A stretch of DNA of 13,398 nucleotides from contig JAGGUS010000008.1 in assembly GCA_021158375.1 (NCBI GenBank), forward strand, positions 1 to 13,398, in the 5' to 3' direction. This document shows positions 1-7,033 of the stretch, in pieces (position 1 is the first letter of the stretch; the number at the start of each line of letters is the position of its first letter). Source of the stretch: Thermoprotei archaeon (lineage in GTDB: Archaea; Thermoproteota; Thermoprotei; QMSL01; B3-G16). The translations under genes were made by a program, and so were the position numbers. The notes beneath the pieces were generated by a model. It was not told the DNA's origin. It made no database searches and saw only the letters and a program-made list of their open reading frames with translations.

Positions 1-196
1 CGCCTGCTCTTACTCTATCCCCATATGAAAATCCGCCTGGGAATACTAATCCATGATACTTAAAAAGGTCAACATCCCCTCTTATTATCTTATTTGTGTG
101 AATTACATCTACTTCTGCTCCAGCTTCTCTTAAAGCTCTCGCTGTTTCCTTATCACAATTCGTTCCGGGCGCCCTTAGTACGAGTATCCTTATCAT
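1..196 (-). CDS. purQ: Phosphoribosylformylglycinamidine synthase, glutaminase subunit PurQ (N-terminal part)
   Basis: PurQ hydrolyses glutamine and feeds ammonia to PurL for the conversion of FGAR to FGAM. Only the first 65 residues are inside the window; the gene runs off the left edge. The visible part carries the usual PurQ start, with APGTNCDKETARAL at residues 9-22, and FPGGFSYGDRVRAG at 52-65, the oxyanion-hole region of this class I glutaminase. The catalytic cysteine lies further downstream and cannot be seen. The ATG at 196 overlaps the purL stop as ATGA (193-196), and a GGTGGAT-like ribosome binding site lies about 8 bases upstream. It is the last visible gene of the purine operon; purM or other late genes could follow outside the window. 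Confidence 0.95.
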   Translation of the reverse strand, partial: MIRILVLRAPGTNCDKETARALREAGAEVDVIHTNKIIRGDVDLFKYHGLVFPGGFSYGDRVRAG

Positions 197-2577
197 AACT
201 TTAATCCACCCCTCCACGTCTTCCTAAGCTTCTCTACATGTACATCAATTATTACGTTCTCTGGATCATGTATATCATGTACTAGAAACCTTCTACTATT
301 TGTTACAACTCCAACCTTAGATATTACACATCCTTCCTCCCGTGCAATTTTTAAGAAATTGTCTTCACAATCCCTCCTTACTTCAATAATAAATCTACCA
401 TTACTCTCAGAGAATAAGAGGTAGTCATTTCTATCAATTCCCTCTCTATTAACTCTATCTAGCCATATCTCTAACCCGAAGTCGCTTGAGAGTGCCATCT
501 CTGCCAAGGCTACTCCTAGCCCTCCCTCAGATACGTCATGACATGCTACAACATAACCTTCATCTATTGCCTTTATTATGCAATTGACTGCCTTTTTTGT
601 CTCATTAACATATACTTTAGGCACGTTATTCCCTACATATCCCTTAAGCCTAAAGTATTCAGAACCTCCTAATTCATTACGTGTAGTTCCAATTACGTAT
701 ACTGGATCTTCCGCTCTTTTAAGATCTACTGTTACGGCTTTTCGTATATCTGGTATTATTCCCAGTGCGGTTATTAGTAACGTCGGAAGGACTGGGCCTA
801 ACGGCGACTCGTTATAAAGGCTATCCTTACCCGATATGAAAGGCGTACCAAAAGCTCTAGCGAAATCATAACATGCTTTCACAGCTCTGTAGAGCGCACC
901 TAATCTATCTGATTTTTCAGGATTTCCCCATGTAAAGTTATCTAGTAGTGCTATCCTCCTCCCTCCTACTGATACGTTATTTCTTATTGCCTCTTCTATA
1001 CTTGAAGCGGCCATCCAGTATGGGTCTATTAAGCTGTATCGGGGCTTTAATCCTACTGATATTACTATCCCCATATCACTATCGTCCAATGGTTTTATCA
1101 CAACTCCATCATTCGGTCCTCCATAATCACCCTGAAGGGGTTTAATTACAGTATTGCCTTGAACTTCATGGTCATAGGTCCTTATGACACATTCCTTACT
1201 AGCTATATTAGGCGACGCAAGAAGCCTTAGCAATTCCTCCTCTAAATCCTTTGGTTCTAGGAACTTCGGTTCTCTGTAATGTTTAGGCTTCCATACAGCT
1301 CTCCTGATAAGCTTAGGAGGGTGAAGGAGGAAGTCTACATTAAGATCTGCAATTAGATGACCTTTGAAGTATATCCTAATTCTCTTATCCTTAGTGAACA
1401 TCCCTATGACTGATGCCTCAAGTTCTTCCTCTTCAGCTATCTCTAAGACTCTCTCTATATTCTCCTTAGGTATTGCTAATAACATTCTCTCTTGAGATTC
1501 AGAGATCCATATCTCCCAAGGGGCCATATCCTTTTCTCTTAAGTGTAGTTTATCAAGGTATACTATAGCTCCACAGTTGGCCCTATCTGCCATCTCTACG
1601 ACTCCTACTGCAAGCCCCCCTCCGCCTAAATCTGTTATTCCAGATCCAAGTCCTTCATCTCTAATCCTCAATATAGCCCTTCTAAGCTTTTCTTCCTCAA
1701 TTGGATCAGGAATTTGTACTGCAGAACGTGATACTTCTTCCGAATCCTCCCTTAGTTCAGCTGAAGCAAACGTTGCGCCATGTATGCCATCTCTTCCAGT
1801 TCTGTTCCCAATTACTACTATTAAGTCTCCAGGTTTTACTTTAAATATGTACTTATCTTTCGGAAGAATCCCTATACATCCTGCATAAACAACTACGTTA
1901 CCTACATAACCCTCGTCGAAATATATTGCTCCTGCTACTGTAGGTATTCCCATGTTGTTTCCATAGTGCCCTATTCCAGCTACTACTCCTTTGAATAAGT
2001 ATCTTGGATGTTTTATTCCTCTCGGTAGCTTTTCATATGGGTAATCCAGAGGGCCAAAGCATAATACATCTATAACTGCTATTGGTTCAGCCCAGACACC
2101 AAGGATATCTCGTATTACTCCTCCAACTCCTGTAGCTGCTCCTCCGAATGGATCTATTGCTGATGGGTGATTGTGAGTCTCCACCTTTATGGCTACTGCA
2201 TACTTTTTTGTGAAATCTACTATTCCCGCATTATCCTTTAAGAAGGAAACAATCCAAGGAGCTCTTACTTCTTCCGTAGCTTTTGCTATGAAGCTCTTCA
2301 ACATGTTGTCAACAAGTACTGTGCCTTTTTCATCTATTAATTTACCTTTAAATACCTTGTGCCTACAATGCTCTGACCATAATTGACCTATCGTTTGTAA
2401 TTCTATGTCTGTAGGATCTCTATGCTCAGATATAAAATACTTCTTTACTTCTTTCATCTCGTTTAAGTTCAAATTTAACCCTAGTTTCTCACTTACTTCT
2501 ATTAACTCCTCATCTCCAGCGCTCCTTATGTCTATTTCGTATACATTAAAAGGTAGGGGGAGTTTCCTATATTTCAT
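193..2577 (-). CDS. purL: Phosphoribosylformylglycinamidine synthase subunit PurL
   Basis: PurL is the ATP-dependent synthetase of the FGAM synthase complex, using ammonia from PurQ with PurS as the bridging subunit. The 794-residue product is the short form, without fused PurS and PurQ domains, and slightly longer than typical bacterial PurL. Visible signatures are SEHCRHK (68-74), KVETHNHPSAIDPFGGAATG (131-150, nucleotide/Mg site), RDGIHGATFAS (262-272), DLGGGGLAVGVVEMA (316-330), SGKDSLYNE (582-590) and a late HDVSEGGLGVALAEM. The last is the second AIR-synthase-type half, so the internal duplication of the family is present. The ATG at 2577 overlaps the purS stop as ATGA, with GGTG about 9 bases upstream. 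The 3' end overlaps purQ in the same way, so purS, purL and purQ are probably translationally coupled in near-equal amounts. Confidence 0.97.
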   Translation of the reverse strand: MKYRKLPLPFNVYEIDIRSAGDEELIEVSEKLGLNLNLNEMKEVKKYFISEHRDPTDIELQTIGQLWSEHCRHKVFKGKLIDEKGTVLVDNMLKSFIAKATEEVRAPWIVSFLKDNAGIVDFTKKYAVAIKVETHNHPSAIDPFGGAATGVGGVIRDILGVWAEPIAVIDVLCFGPLDYPYEKLPRGIKHPRYLFKGVVAGIGHYGNNMGIPTVAGAIYFDEGYVGNVVVYAGCIGILPKDKYIFKVKPGDLIVVIGNRTGRDGIHGATFASAELREDSEEVSRSAVQIPDPIEEEKLRRAILRIRDEGLGSGITDLGGGGLAVGVVEMADRANCGAIVYLDKLHLREKDMAPWEIWISESQERMLLAIPKENIERVLEIAEEEELEASVIGMFTKDKRIRIYFKGHLIADLNVDFLLHPPKLIRRAVWKPKHYREPKFLEPKDLEEELLRLLASPNIASKECVIRTYDHEVQGNTVIKPLQGDYGGPNDGVVIKPLDDSDMGIVISVGLKPRYSLIDPYWMAASSIEEAIRNNVSVGGRRIALLDNFTWGNPEKSDRLGALYRAVKACYDFARAFGTPFISGKDSLYNESPLGPVLPTLLITALGIIPDIRKAVTVDLKRAEDPVYVIGTTRNELGGSEYFRLKGYVGNNVPKVYVNETKKAVNCIIKAIDEGYVVACHDVSEGGLGVALAEMALSSDFGLEIWLDRVNREGIDRNDYLLFSESNGRFIIEVRRDCEDNFLKIAREEGCVISKVGVVTNSRRFLVHDIHDPENVIIDVHVEKLRKTWRGGLKL

Positions 2578-2825
2578 GTTTCATGCACCGAAAACCTATA
2601 AATATCTTTAACAGGATTCGCTAATAGCCTTCGACAAATTTCATCGATTAATTTCTCTGCTTCCTCCTTAGAATTCGCTTCTAGTTCAATTCTGTATACC
2701 TTACCTACGCGTGCATCAATAATAGGATACCCCATATCGTTAAGCGCTTCTTTAACGCTCTTGCCTTCGGCATCTACGAGCCCTTTCTTTAACCATACTT
2801 CTACTAGTGCTATGAAATGGGGCAT
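2574..2825 (-). CDS. purS: Phosphoribosylformylglycinamidine synthase subunit PurS
   Basis: This is a small 83-residue subunit that bridges PurL and PurQ and helps pass ammonia between them. The sequence is typical: LKKGLVDAEGKSVKEALNDM near residues 12-31, GKVYRIELEA in the middle, and a C-terminal CRRLLANPVKDIYRFSV. The length is that of the family. Its ATG (2825-2823) lies 2 bases after the purT stop, with GAGGTG about 6 bases upstream, inside the last codons of purT. Its stop overlaps the purL start. No unusual residues were seen. Confidence 0.96.
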   Translation of the reverse strand: MPHFIALVEVWLKKGLVDAEGKSVKEALNDMGYPIIDARVGKVYRIELEANSKEEAEKLIDEICRRLLANPVKDIYRFSVHET

Positions 2826-2827
2826 AA

Positions 2828-4198
2828 CTACACCTCATATATTATATTTTTCTCTGCAAAGTGCGCTATTTCTTCTGCTCTCCTCCTTGCTTCTTCTATA
2901 TCCTCATGATATGCTACTGCTAATCCCATCCTTCTAGAAGGATATGCTGTAGGCTTCCCAAAATACCAGATATCGCCCTTATAACCCTTTTTCCTTATGT
3001 ATGCATATACTTTTCCTGCGTTCCATCCTCTTACTGGAACTTCCTCTCCATGAAGGTCTTGAGGAGCTAATACAACATGTGCCACGCAATACTCTTCCTT
3101 TACCTTTAATCTCATCAATTCATTGCTCAATGGAAGGCCTACTGAAGCGAGCAGATGCAAGGCGCCCTCGTCCTTCTCAAGAGCCCAACGTGTAACCATA
3201 CCTGTGTCATGAGGTCTATTAGCGAATTCACTGTTATAGACTTCATCGCCTATAACGAACTGTTCTACGGCATATATGCCTAGTCCTCCAAGATATTCTG
3301 CTACTCTCTTAGCATACTCTTGGCACTTCCTTACAGCCTCTTCTGAAATCGTAGCTGGTAACCAACTCTCATGATATGTAGCCCCAGGTCTCTTATGTTC
3401 TACTGGAGGTAATAAGCTAGTTACTATATTTCCATTCTCGTCGAAGTGCCTTAAGACTAATTGTGTTATCTCAGTTCCTTTTTCCTTTAGTTCTTCTAGG
3501 TATCTCTCGACTACTACTATATCCCCTCTGCCTCTAGCATGCTTTACGGCATATTCATAGGCTTTTTCAACGTCTTCCCACGTCCTAGCTATGGTAGTTC
3601 CATGACCGCTTGACGTCATAATAGGCTTTATTATTAACGGTAATCCCATATCCTTCGCTATTCTCTTTACCTCCTCCTCACTATCCGCATATTGCCATTC
3701 AACTACTGGCACTCCTACTTTTTCAAAGAGTAGCTTAGTTCCCAACCTATCCATTCCTATTAATGGTGCATAAGGTGTCGAGACTATTCTATAACCCTCT
3801 GTCTTCCCAAGTTTGAACATACGAAGAGTATCAATTCTCTCTATTTCCAAATATATGGCATGCGGTTCCTTAGGGTCTGGAATGTATTTCTTAATGCATT
3901 TTTCAAGAGCGTCTCCATTTAGCATATCCACTATCTCGTAGTAATCCGCTACGTCTTGAGCGGGGAATCCCTCATATCTATCTATAGCAACAGTCATTAT
4001 TCCGCCGTTTATTCCACCTAGTTCTCTCTTTGCTGCTGTAAGAACCAGATCGCCTAGTTCACCACCACCAATAGATATATAGACAAACGGTCTTTTAGGA
4101 TTAAGTTCATCTATGGGTTCAAGGATACTCTCATATTCTTTCTTAAACTGGGCTGCCTCTTCTATTATTTTCTCCCTTTCTTCAATAATATCCCCCAT
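2828..4198 (-). CDS. purT: Formate-dependent phosphoribosylglycinamide formyltransferase PurT (GAR transformylase 2)
   Basis: This ATP-grasp enzyme makes FGAR from GAR, formate and ATP, so the step needs no formyl-folate. Numbering is from the ATG at 4198 (456 residues). The biotin-carboxylase-like N-terminal domain has IGGGELG (43-49) and VAIDRYEGFPAQDVA (70-84). EIERIDT (118-124) corresponds to the EIEAIAT segment of bacterial PurT. The ATP-grasp part has KPIMTSSGHGTT (191-202), HESWLP (276-281), two likely Mg-binding glutamates at about 312 and 324, and RPHDTGMVT (328-336). FGKPTAYPSRRMGLAVA closes the family match. A charged stretch of about 35 residues before the glycine-rich loop makes the protein longer than bacterial PurT (about 390). 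GTG (4207) and ATG (4204) are in frame upstream, but a perfect GAGGTGAT site favours the ATG at 4198. PurT is one of several alternatives archaea use for this step, and the match is strong. Confidence 0.93.
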   Translation of the reverse strand: MGDIIEEREKIIEEAAQFKKEYESILEPIDELNPKRPFVYISIGGGELGDLVLTAAKRELGGINGGIMTVAIDRYEGFPAQDVADYYEIVDMLNGDALEKCIKKYIPDPKEPHAIYLEIERIDTLRMFKLGKTEGYRIVSTPYAPLIGMDRLGTKLLFEKVGVPVVEWQYADSEEEVKRIAKDMGLPLIIKPIMTSSGHGTTIARTWEDVEKAYEYAVKHARGRGDIVVVERYLEELKEKGTEITQLVLRHFDENGNIVTSLLPPVEHKRPGATYHESWLPATISEEAVRKCQEYAKRVAEYLGGLGIYAVEQFVIGDEVYNSEFANRPHDTGMVTRWALEKDEGALHLLASVGLPLSNELMRLKVKEEYCVAHVVLAPQDLHGEEVPVRGWNAGKVYAYIRKKGYKGDIWYFGKPTAYPSRRMGLAVAYHEDIEEARRRAEEIAHFAEKNIIYEV

Positions 4199-4202
4199 CT
4201 TC

Positions 4203-4210
4203 ATCACCTC
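4203..4210 (-). promoter_or_regulatory. Ribosome binding site of purT, decides the start
   Basis: On the minus strand this reads GAGGTGAT, a full complement to the expected archaeal 16S rRNA 3' end. It lies 4 bases before the ATG at 4198 and overlaps the purD stop codon. It would overlap or abut the upstream GTG and ATG codons, so the ATG at 4198 is the better start. Confidence 0.75.
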
Positions 4211-5732
4211 AACGCTTTAGCTCTTCAAGAAGGTTCTTTACAGGATCTATTCTCCCTACTTTTGGAAGCCAGTCTACTCTTTTACCTAATATTCCTCTCT
4301 CCTCGCGATACTTATAGAGCCTTCTAACTCTCTCTGCTATTTCTGTCCTCTTTCTTATCATTTCCTCACTTCCGATATCTGTCCTATAGAACAACTGCCA
4401 TCCGTCTAAAAGTCTCACTGGCTTTTTCTTTAGGCATTCCTCTATCTTTACTGACGCTTCTTGTGGGCTATCTCCAAATGCTAGTATTTCAATCATTCTA
4501 GAACCTCCTGACTTCATACTTCCGTCCTCATTTAGATGTACTGATCCCCAGTAGAGCTTACAGCCAGCCTCCTCTATTACTTTCTCATCAACATATACTG
4601 GATGATTCTTAGCTAGGTCTCTAAAATCTGGATATCCTTTAGGGGCCATTGCCTTTACTACTGTGGCAACATCCGAGAATTCTATTTTAACCTTAGAAAG
4701 CCTCTCATCGATGATCGCTTCAAATATCTCTATTATATCCGTTTTAAGCATAGCCATTACGTTTACTCCTTCAGGATCTCCTAGCCTTGAATACATCTCG
4801 ATAAGAGTTGGTCCTTCTACCTCTGTAAGCATCATTTGTCCTGCTATGAATCCATGGTACCTCTCTCCGGTTACTTTTTGTATTGCATTGACCATAGCCT
4901 TCACTATCTCTAAGCTCCTATCATATTCCTCTTTAGTTATGAACGGTAGGAGGTATCCTTTTCCCGTATAGGAACCCATCCCGCCTGTTTCAGGGCCTAT
5001 ATCGTACTCATAAGCGTGTTTATTATCTTGTACTAACGGCATTCCAACTACTGTTTTGCCATCTACAAAACATTGAAGAGTATATTCAGGACCCCATACT
5101 TTCTCCTCAATAAGGATTCTCTCCTCTATATCCCCATACTTGCTCATATATTGTTCTATCCATCTTATGTGTCTTTCTTTAAACTGTCTTTTCTCCTTCC
5201 TAAGATATGCCTGTACATCTTCTACAACCTTAACTCCCTTTCCACCTGCCTGTCTAGCAGGCTTTAACGCTACATTTTGGAGCCATGTAAGGGTCTCAGC
5301 GTGTTTCTCCAAGTCTCTTATCGCTTCTTCATAAGACCTATAGGTCTTAAAGAGTAGCTTACCTGGTATGTTAAATCTCCATTGTAATCTCCTCATCTCT
5401 GCCTTCGACATCTCTATTATAGAAAGCTTTTGTTTTGCTCCTATACATGGTATTCCTCTTCTCTCAACCTCATCTGGAATTCCATGGAAGTTTGGTTCCT
5501 CTGGGCCAACTACTACTATATCTATACCCCACCTTTCTGCAAGTTCAGCTACTCTAATTGGATCTGTAGTCTTCGCTAAAGCATACTCTCCACCAGTCTT
5601 CTTGACTATCCTGTATATTCCCGGGTTTCTCAATTCGCTTACCCAATATACTTTAGGACTATACGTACTCCTGGCTATAGCTTCAGCTAATGCATGCTCT
5701 CTTGCTCCTCCCCCAACACCCATTATCTTCAT
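4209..5732 (-). CDS. purD: Phosphoribosylamine-glycine ligase (GAR synthetase) PurD
   Basis: PurD joins glycine to phosphoribosylamine with ATP to form GAR, using the unstable product of PurF. Numbering is from the ATG at 5732 (507 residues). Visible are GVGGGAREHALA at the N terminus, VVVGPEEP (73-80), KPARQAGGKGVKV (157-169) in the ATP-grasp site, GPEYT (214-218), PLVQDNKHAYEYDIGPETGG (232-251), and EMYSRLGDPEG (312-322) with the metal-binding region. The protein is longer than the usual 420-440 residues: there is a lysine-rich insert around 177-200 and a basic tail of about 50 residues after the normal family end near LFYRTDIG (447-454). The longer frame begins at 5762, but the ATG at 5732 makes the ATGA overlap seen elsewhere in this operon and has an excellent ribosome binding site. 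Confidence 0.95.
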   Translation of the reverse strand: MKIMGVGGGAREHALAEAIARSTYSPKVYWVSELRNPGIYRIVKKTGGEYALAKTTDPIRVAELAERWGIDIVVVGPEEPNFHGIPDEVERRGIPCIGAKQKLSIIEMSKAEMRRLQWRFNIPGKLLFKTYRSYEEAIRDLEKHAETLTWLQNVALKPARQAGGKGVKVVEDVQAYLRKEKRQFKERHIRWIEQYMSKYGDIEERILIEEKVWGPEYTLQCFVDGKTVVGMPLVQDNKHAYEYDIGPETGGMGSYTGKGYLLPFITKEEYDRSLEIVKAMVNAIQKVTGERYHGFIAGQMMLTEVEGPTLIEMYSRLGDPEGVNVMAMLKTDIIEIFEAIIDERLSKVKIEFSDVATVVKAMAPKGYPDFRDLAKNHPVYVDEKVIEEAGCKLYWGSVHLNEDGSMKSGGSRMIEILAFGDSPQEASVKIEECLKKKPVRLLDGWQLFYRTDIGSEEMIRKRTEIAERVRRLYKYREERGILGKRVDWLPKVGRIDPVKNLLEELKR

Positions 5733-7030
5733 TCTTCTCTCCTCCCCCAACATGCCATACATAACTTATTACAAGGAAGGCCAATCGCCTTAGACAGATT
5801 GTTTACAGATAGAAAGCTAAACGTATCCGCTCCTACAACTTCCGCTATATCCTCTTCACTTAACGCTCTCGCTATGAGTTCATCAGGTGGAGGTATCTCT
5901 ATTCCATAAGGGCATGATGAAACAAGCGGTGGACTACCTATACGTACATGTACCCTCCTTGCACCTTTACGCTTCATATTCCAAACGGTATTCCTAAGAG
6001 TAGTTCCCCGGACGACACTATCGTCTATCAATACTATATCTTTACCATCGATAACACATTTAATTGGGTTAAGCTTAAGTTGTACGCCTACTAGCCTCTC
6101 AAATACTGATGGCTTTATAGCTGTCCTTACCTTGCGTCCTGTTGTTATGAAACCTAATGACATAGGTATACCAGAGCTCTTAGAGTATCCTATAGCAAAT
6201 GGAATTGCCGTTTCTGGTATACCTATTACTACATCTGCTTTTACTGGCCTCTCCTTGGCTAATAACCTTCCTATATTTTCCCTAACACTATAAACGGGGA
6301 TATCATTTATTACAGAATCTGGTCTTGCTAAATAGACATATTCAAAACTACAGTATCTTATTTGGGCCTTTTCAGCTCCTTTTACACGGCCTCTCTCTAT
6401 ACTATATGGATCGAATTTAACAACCTCCCCCGGCTTTACGCACGCTATATGTTCCATGCCTAATACATCTAAGGCTGCAGATTCCGATGCCACTGCGCCC
6501 AAATCAAAGCCCAATGAACCGACTTCTAAAGGTTTTACTCCATGTATATCTCTACCTGCTATAAGCTCCTGTCTCTCAGTTAGAGCTATAAATGAATATC
6601 CTCCCTTGATCTTCTCGATTACATTAAGAGCTCCCCTTAATGAATCACCAACTCTATCTATTTCTTCAGACAATATCTCTGCAAATGCTCTCCAAGAATC
6701 TTCTACTCTCGCACCATCTATGTTGGGCCTACCATCGCCTACTAGAATTAAGCCTACTGGGTTATGTATTTCGATAGGTCTATTATTTTCACTAGGAGAT
6801 ACGTATCCTACGCCTATGAATCCCGGGATAGAATTTATCATCTCCTCGTTAAACGCTTCATCTACAAATCCCTTTCTCGTTATGGTATGTAGTTCCTTAT
6901 CAAAGGTCACTATAGATGCTATCTCCTGCCCCCTATGTTGTAGGGCTAGAAGACCATAGTACACGAACCTTGCCATCCTCCAGTTCTCCCTACCTAATCC
7001 AAACGGATATATTCCTACTATACCTGGCAT
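5729..7030 (-). CDS. Second PurF-like protein (purF'), glutaminase residues lost, PRPP-transferase site kept
   Basis: This is a 433-residue full-length homologue of amidophosphoribosyltransferase. It begins MPGIVGIYPF, so the position that is the catalytic Cys in PurF is Pro2 (codon CCA). The glutaminase segment that normally reads HTRYATSG is YVSPSENN (76-83), and the oxyanion segment YNGN is GDGR (98-101). QHRGQE (31-36) survives. The transferase half looks competent: GIPETA (270-275), VRTAIKPS (301-308) in the flexible loop, LIDDSVVRGTTLR (334-346) as PRPP loop, and GSPP (365-368). Cysteines 227, 373, 424 and 427 match the four ligands of the [4Fe-4S] cluster in Bacillus-type PurF, and LARPDS is present. 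It starts 4 bases from the purF stop, in the same frame. I infer that it is the transferase subunit of a heteromeric enzyme, or an ammonia-dependent PurF. A purely regulatory subunit cannot be excluded. Confidence 0.88.
   Translation of the reverse strand: MPGIVGIYPFGLGRENWRMARFVYYGLLALQHRGQEIASIVTFDKELHTITRKGFVDEAFNEEMINSIPGFIGVGYVSPSENNRPIEIHNPVGLILVGDGRPNIDGARVEDSWRAFAEILSEEIDRVGDSLRGALNVIEKIKGGYSFIALTERQELIAGRDIHGVKPLEVGSLGFDLGAVASESAALDVLGMEHIACVKPGEVVKFDPYSIERGRVKGAEKAQIRYCSFEYVYLARPDSVINDIPVYSVRENIGRLLAKERPVKADVVIGIPETAIPFAIGYSKSSGIPMSLGFITTGRKVRTAIKPSVFERLVGVQLKLNPIKCVIDGKDIVLIDDSVVRGTTLRNTVWNMKRKGARRVHVRIGSPPLVSSCPYGIEIPPPDELIARALSEEDIAEVVGADTFSFLSVNNLSKAIGLPCNKLCMACWGRREE
5739..5746 (-). 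promoter_or_regulatory. Ribosome binding site of purD, decides the start
   Basis: The minus strand reads GGGAGGAG, 6 bases before the ATG at 5732, which itself overlaps the purF' stop as ATGA. Starting at the in-frame ATG at 5762 instead would give a 34-base overlap with purF' and would add ten residues not expected before the family's N-terminal MKIMGVGGG. Confidence 0.8.
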
Positions 7031-7033
7031 AAC

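Noticed and set aside
5733..5762. Longer purD start at 5762
   Set aside because: It would overlap purF' by 34 bases; the ATG at 5732 has a strong ribosome binding site at 6 bases and the ATGA junction used elsewhere in the operon.
5368..5793. Plus-strand open frame of 141 codons opposite purD
   Set aside because: Antisense to the conserved N-terminal half of PurD, no domain and no convincing ribosome binding site; treated as a shadow frame.
6456..6959. Plus-strand open frame of 167 codons opposite purF'
   Set aside because: It lies wholly antisense to a gene with clear family motifs and has a low-complexity Ser/Pro/Ile-rich product, as expected from the complement of this codon usage. It has no recognisable domain.
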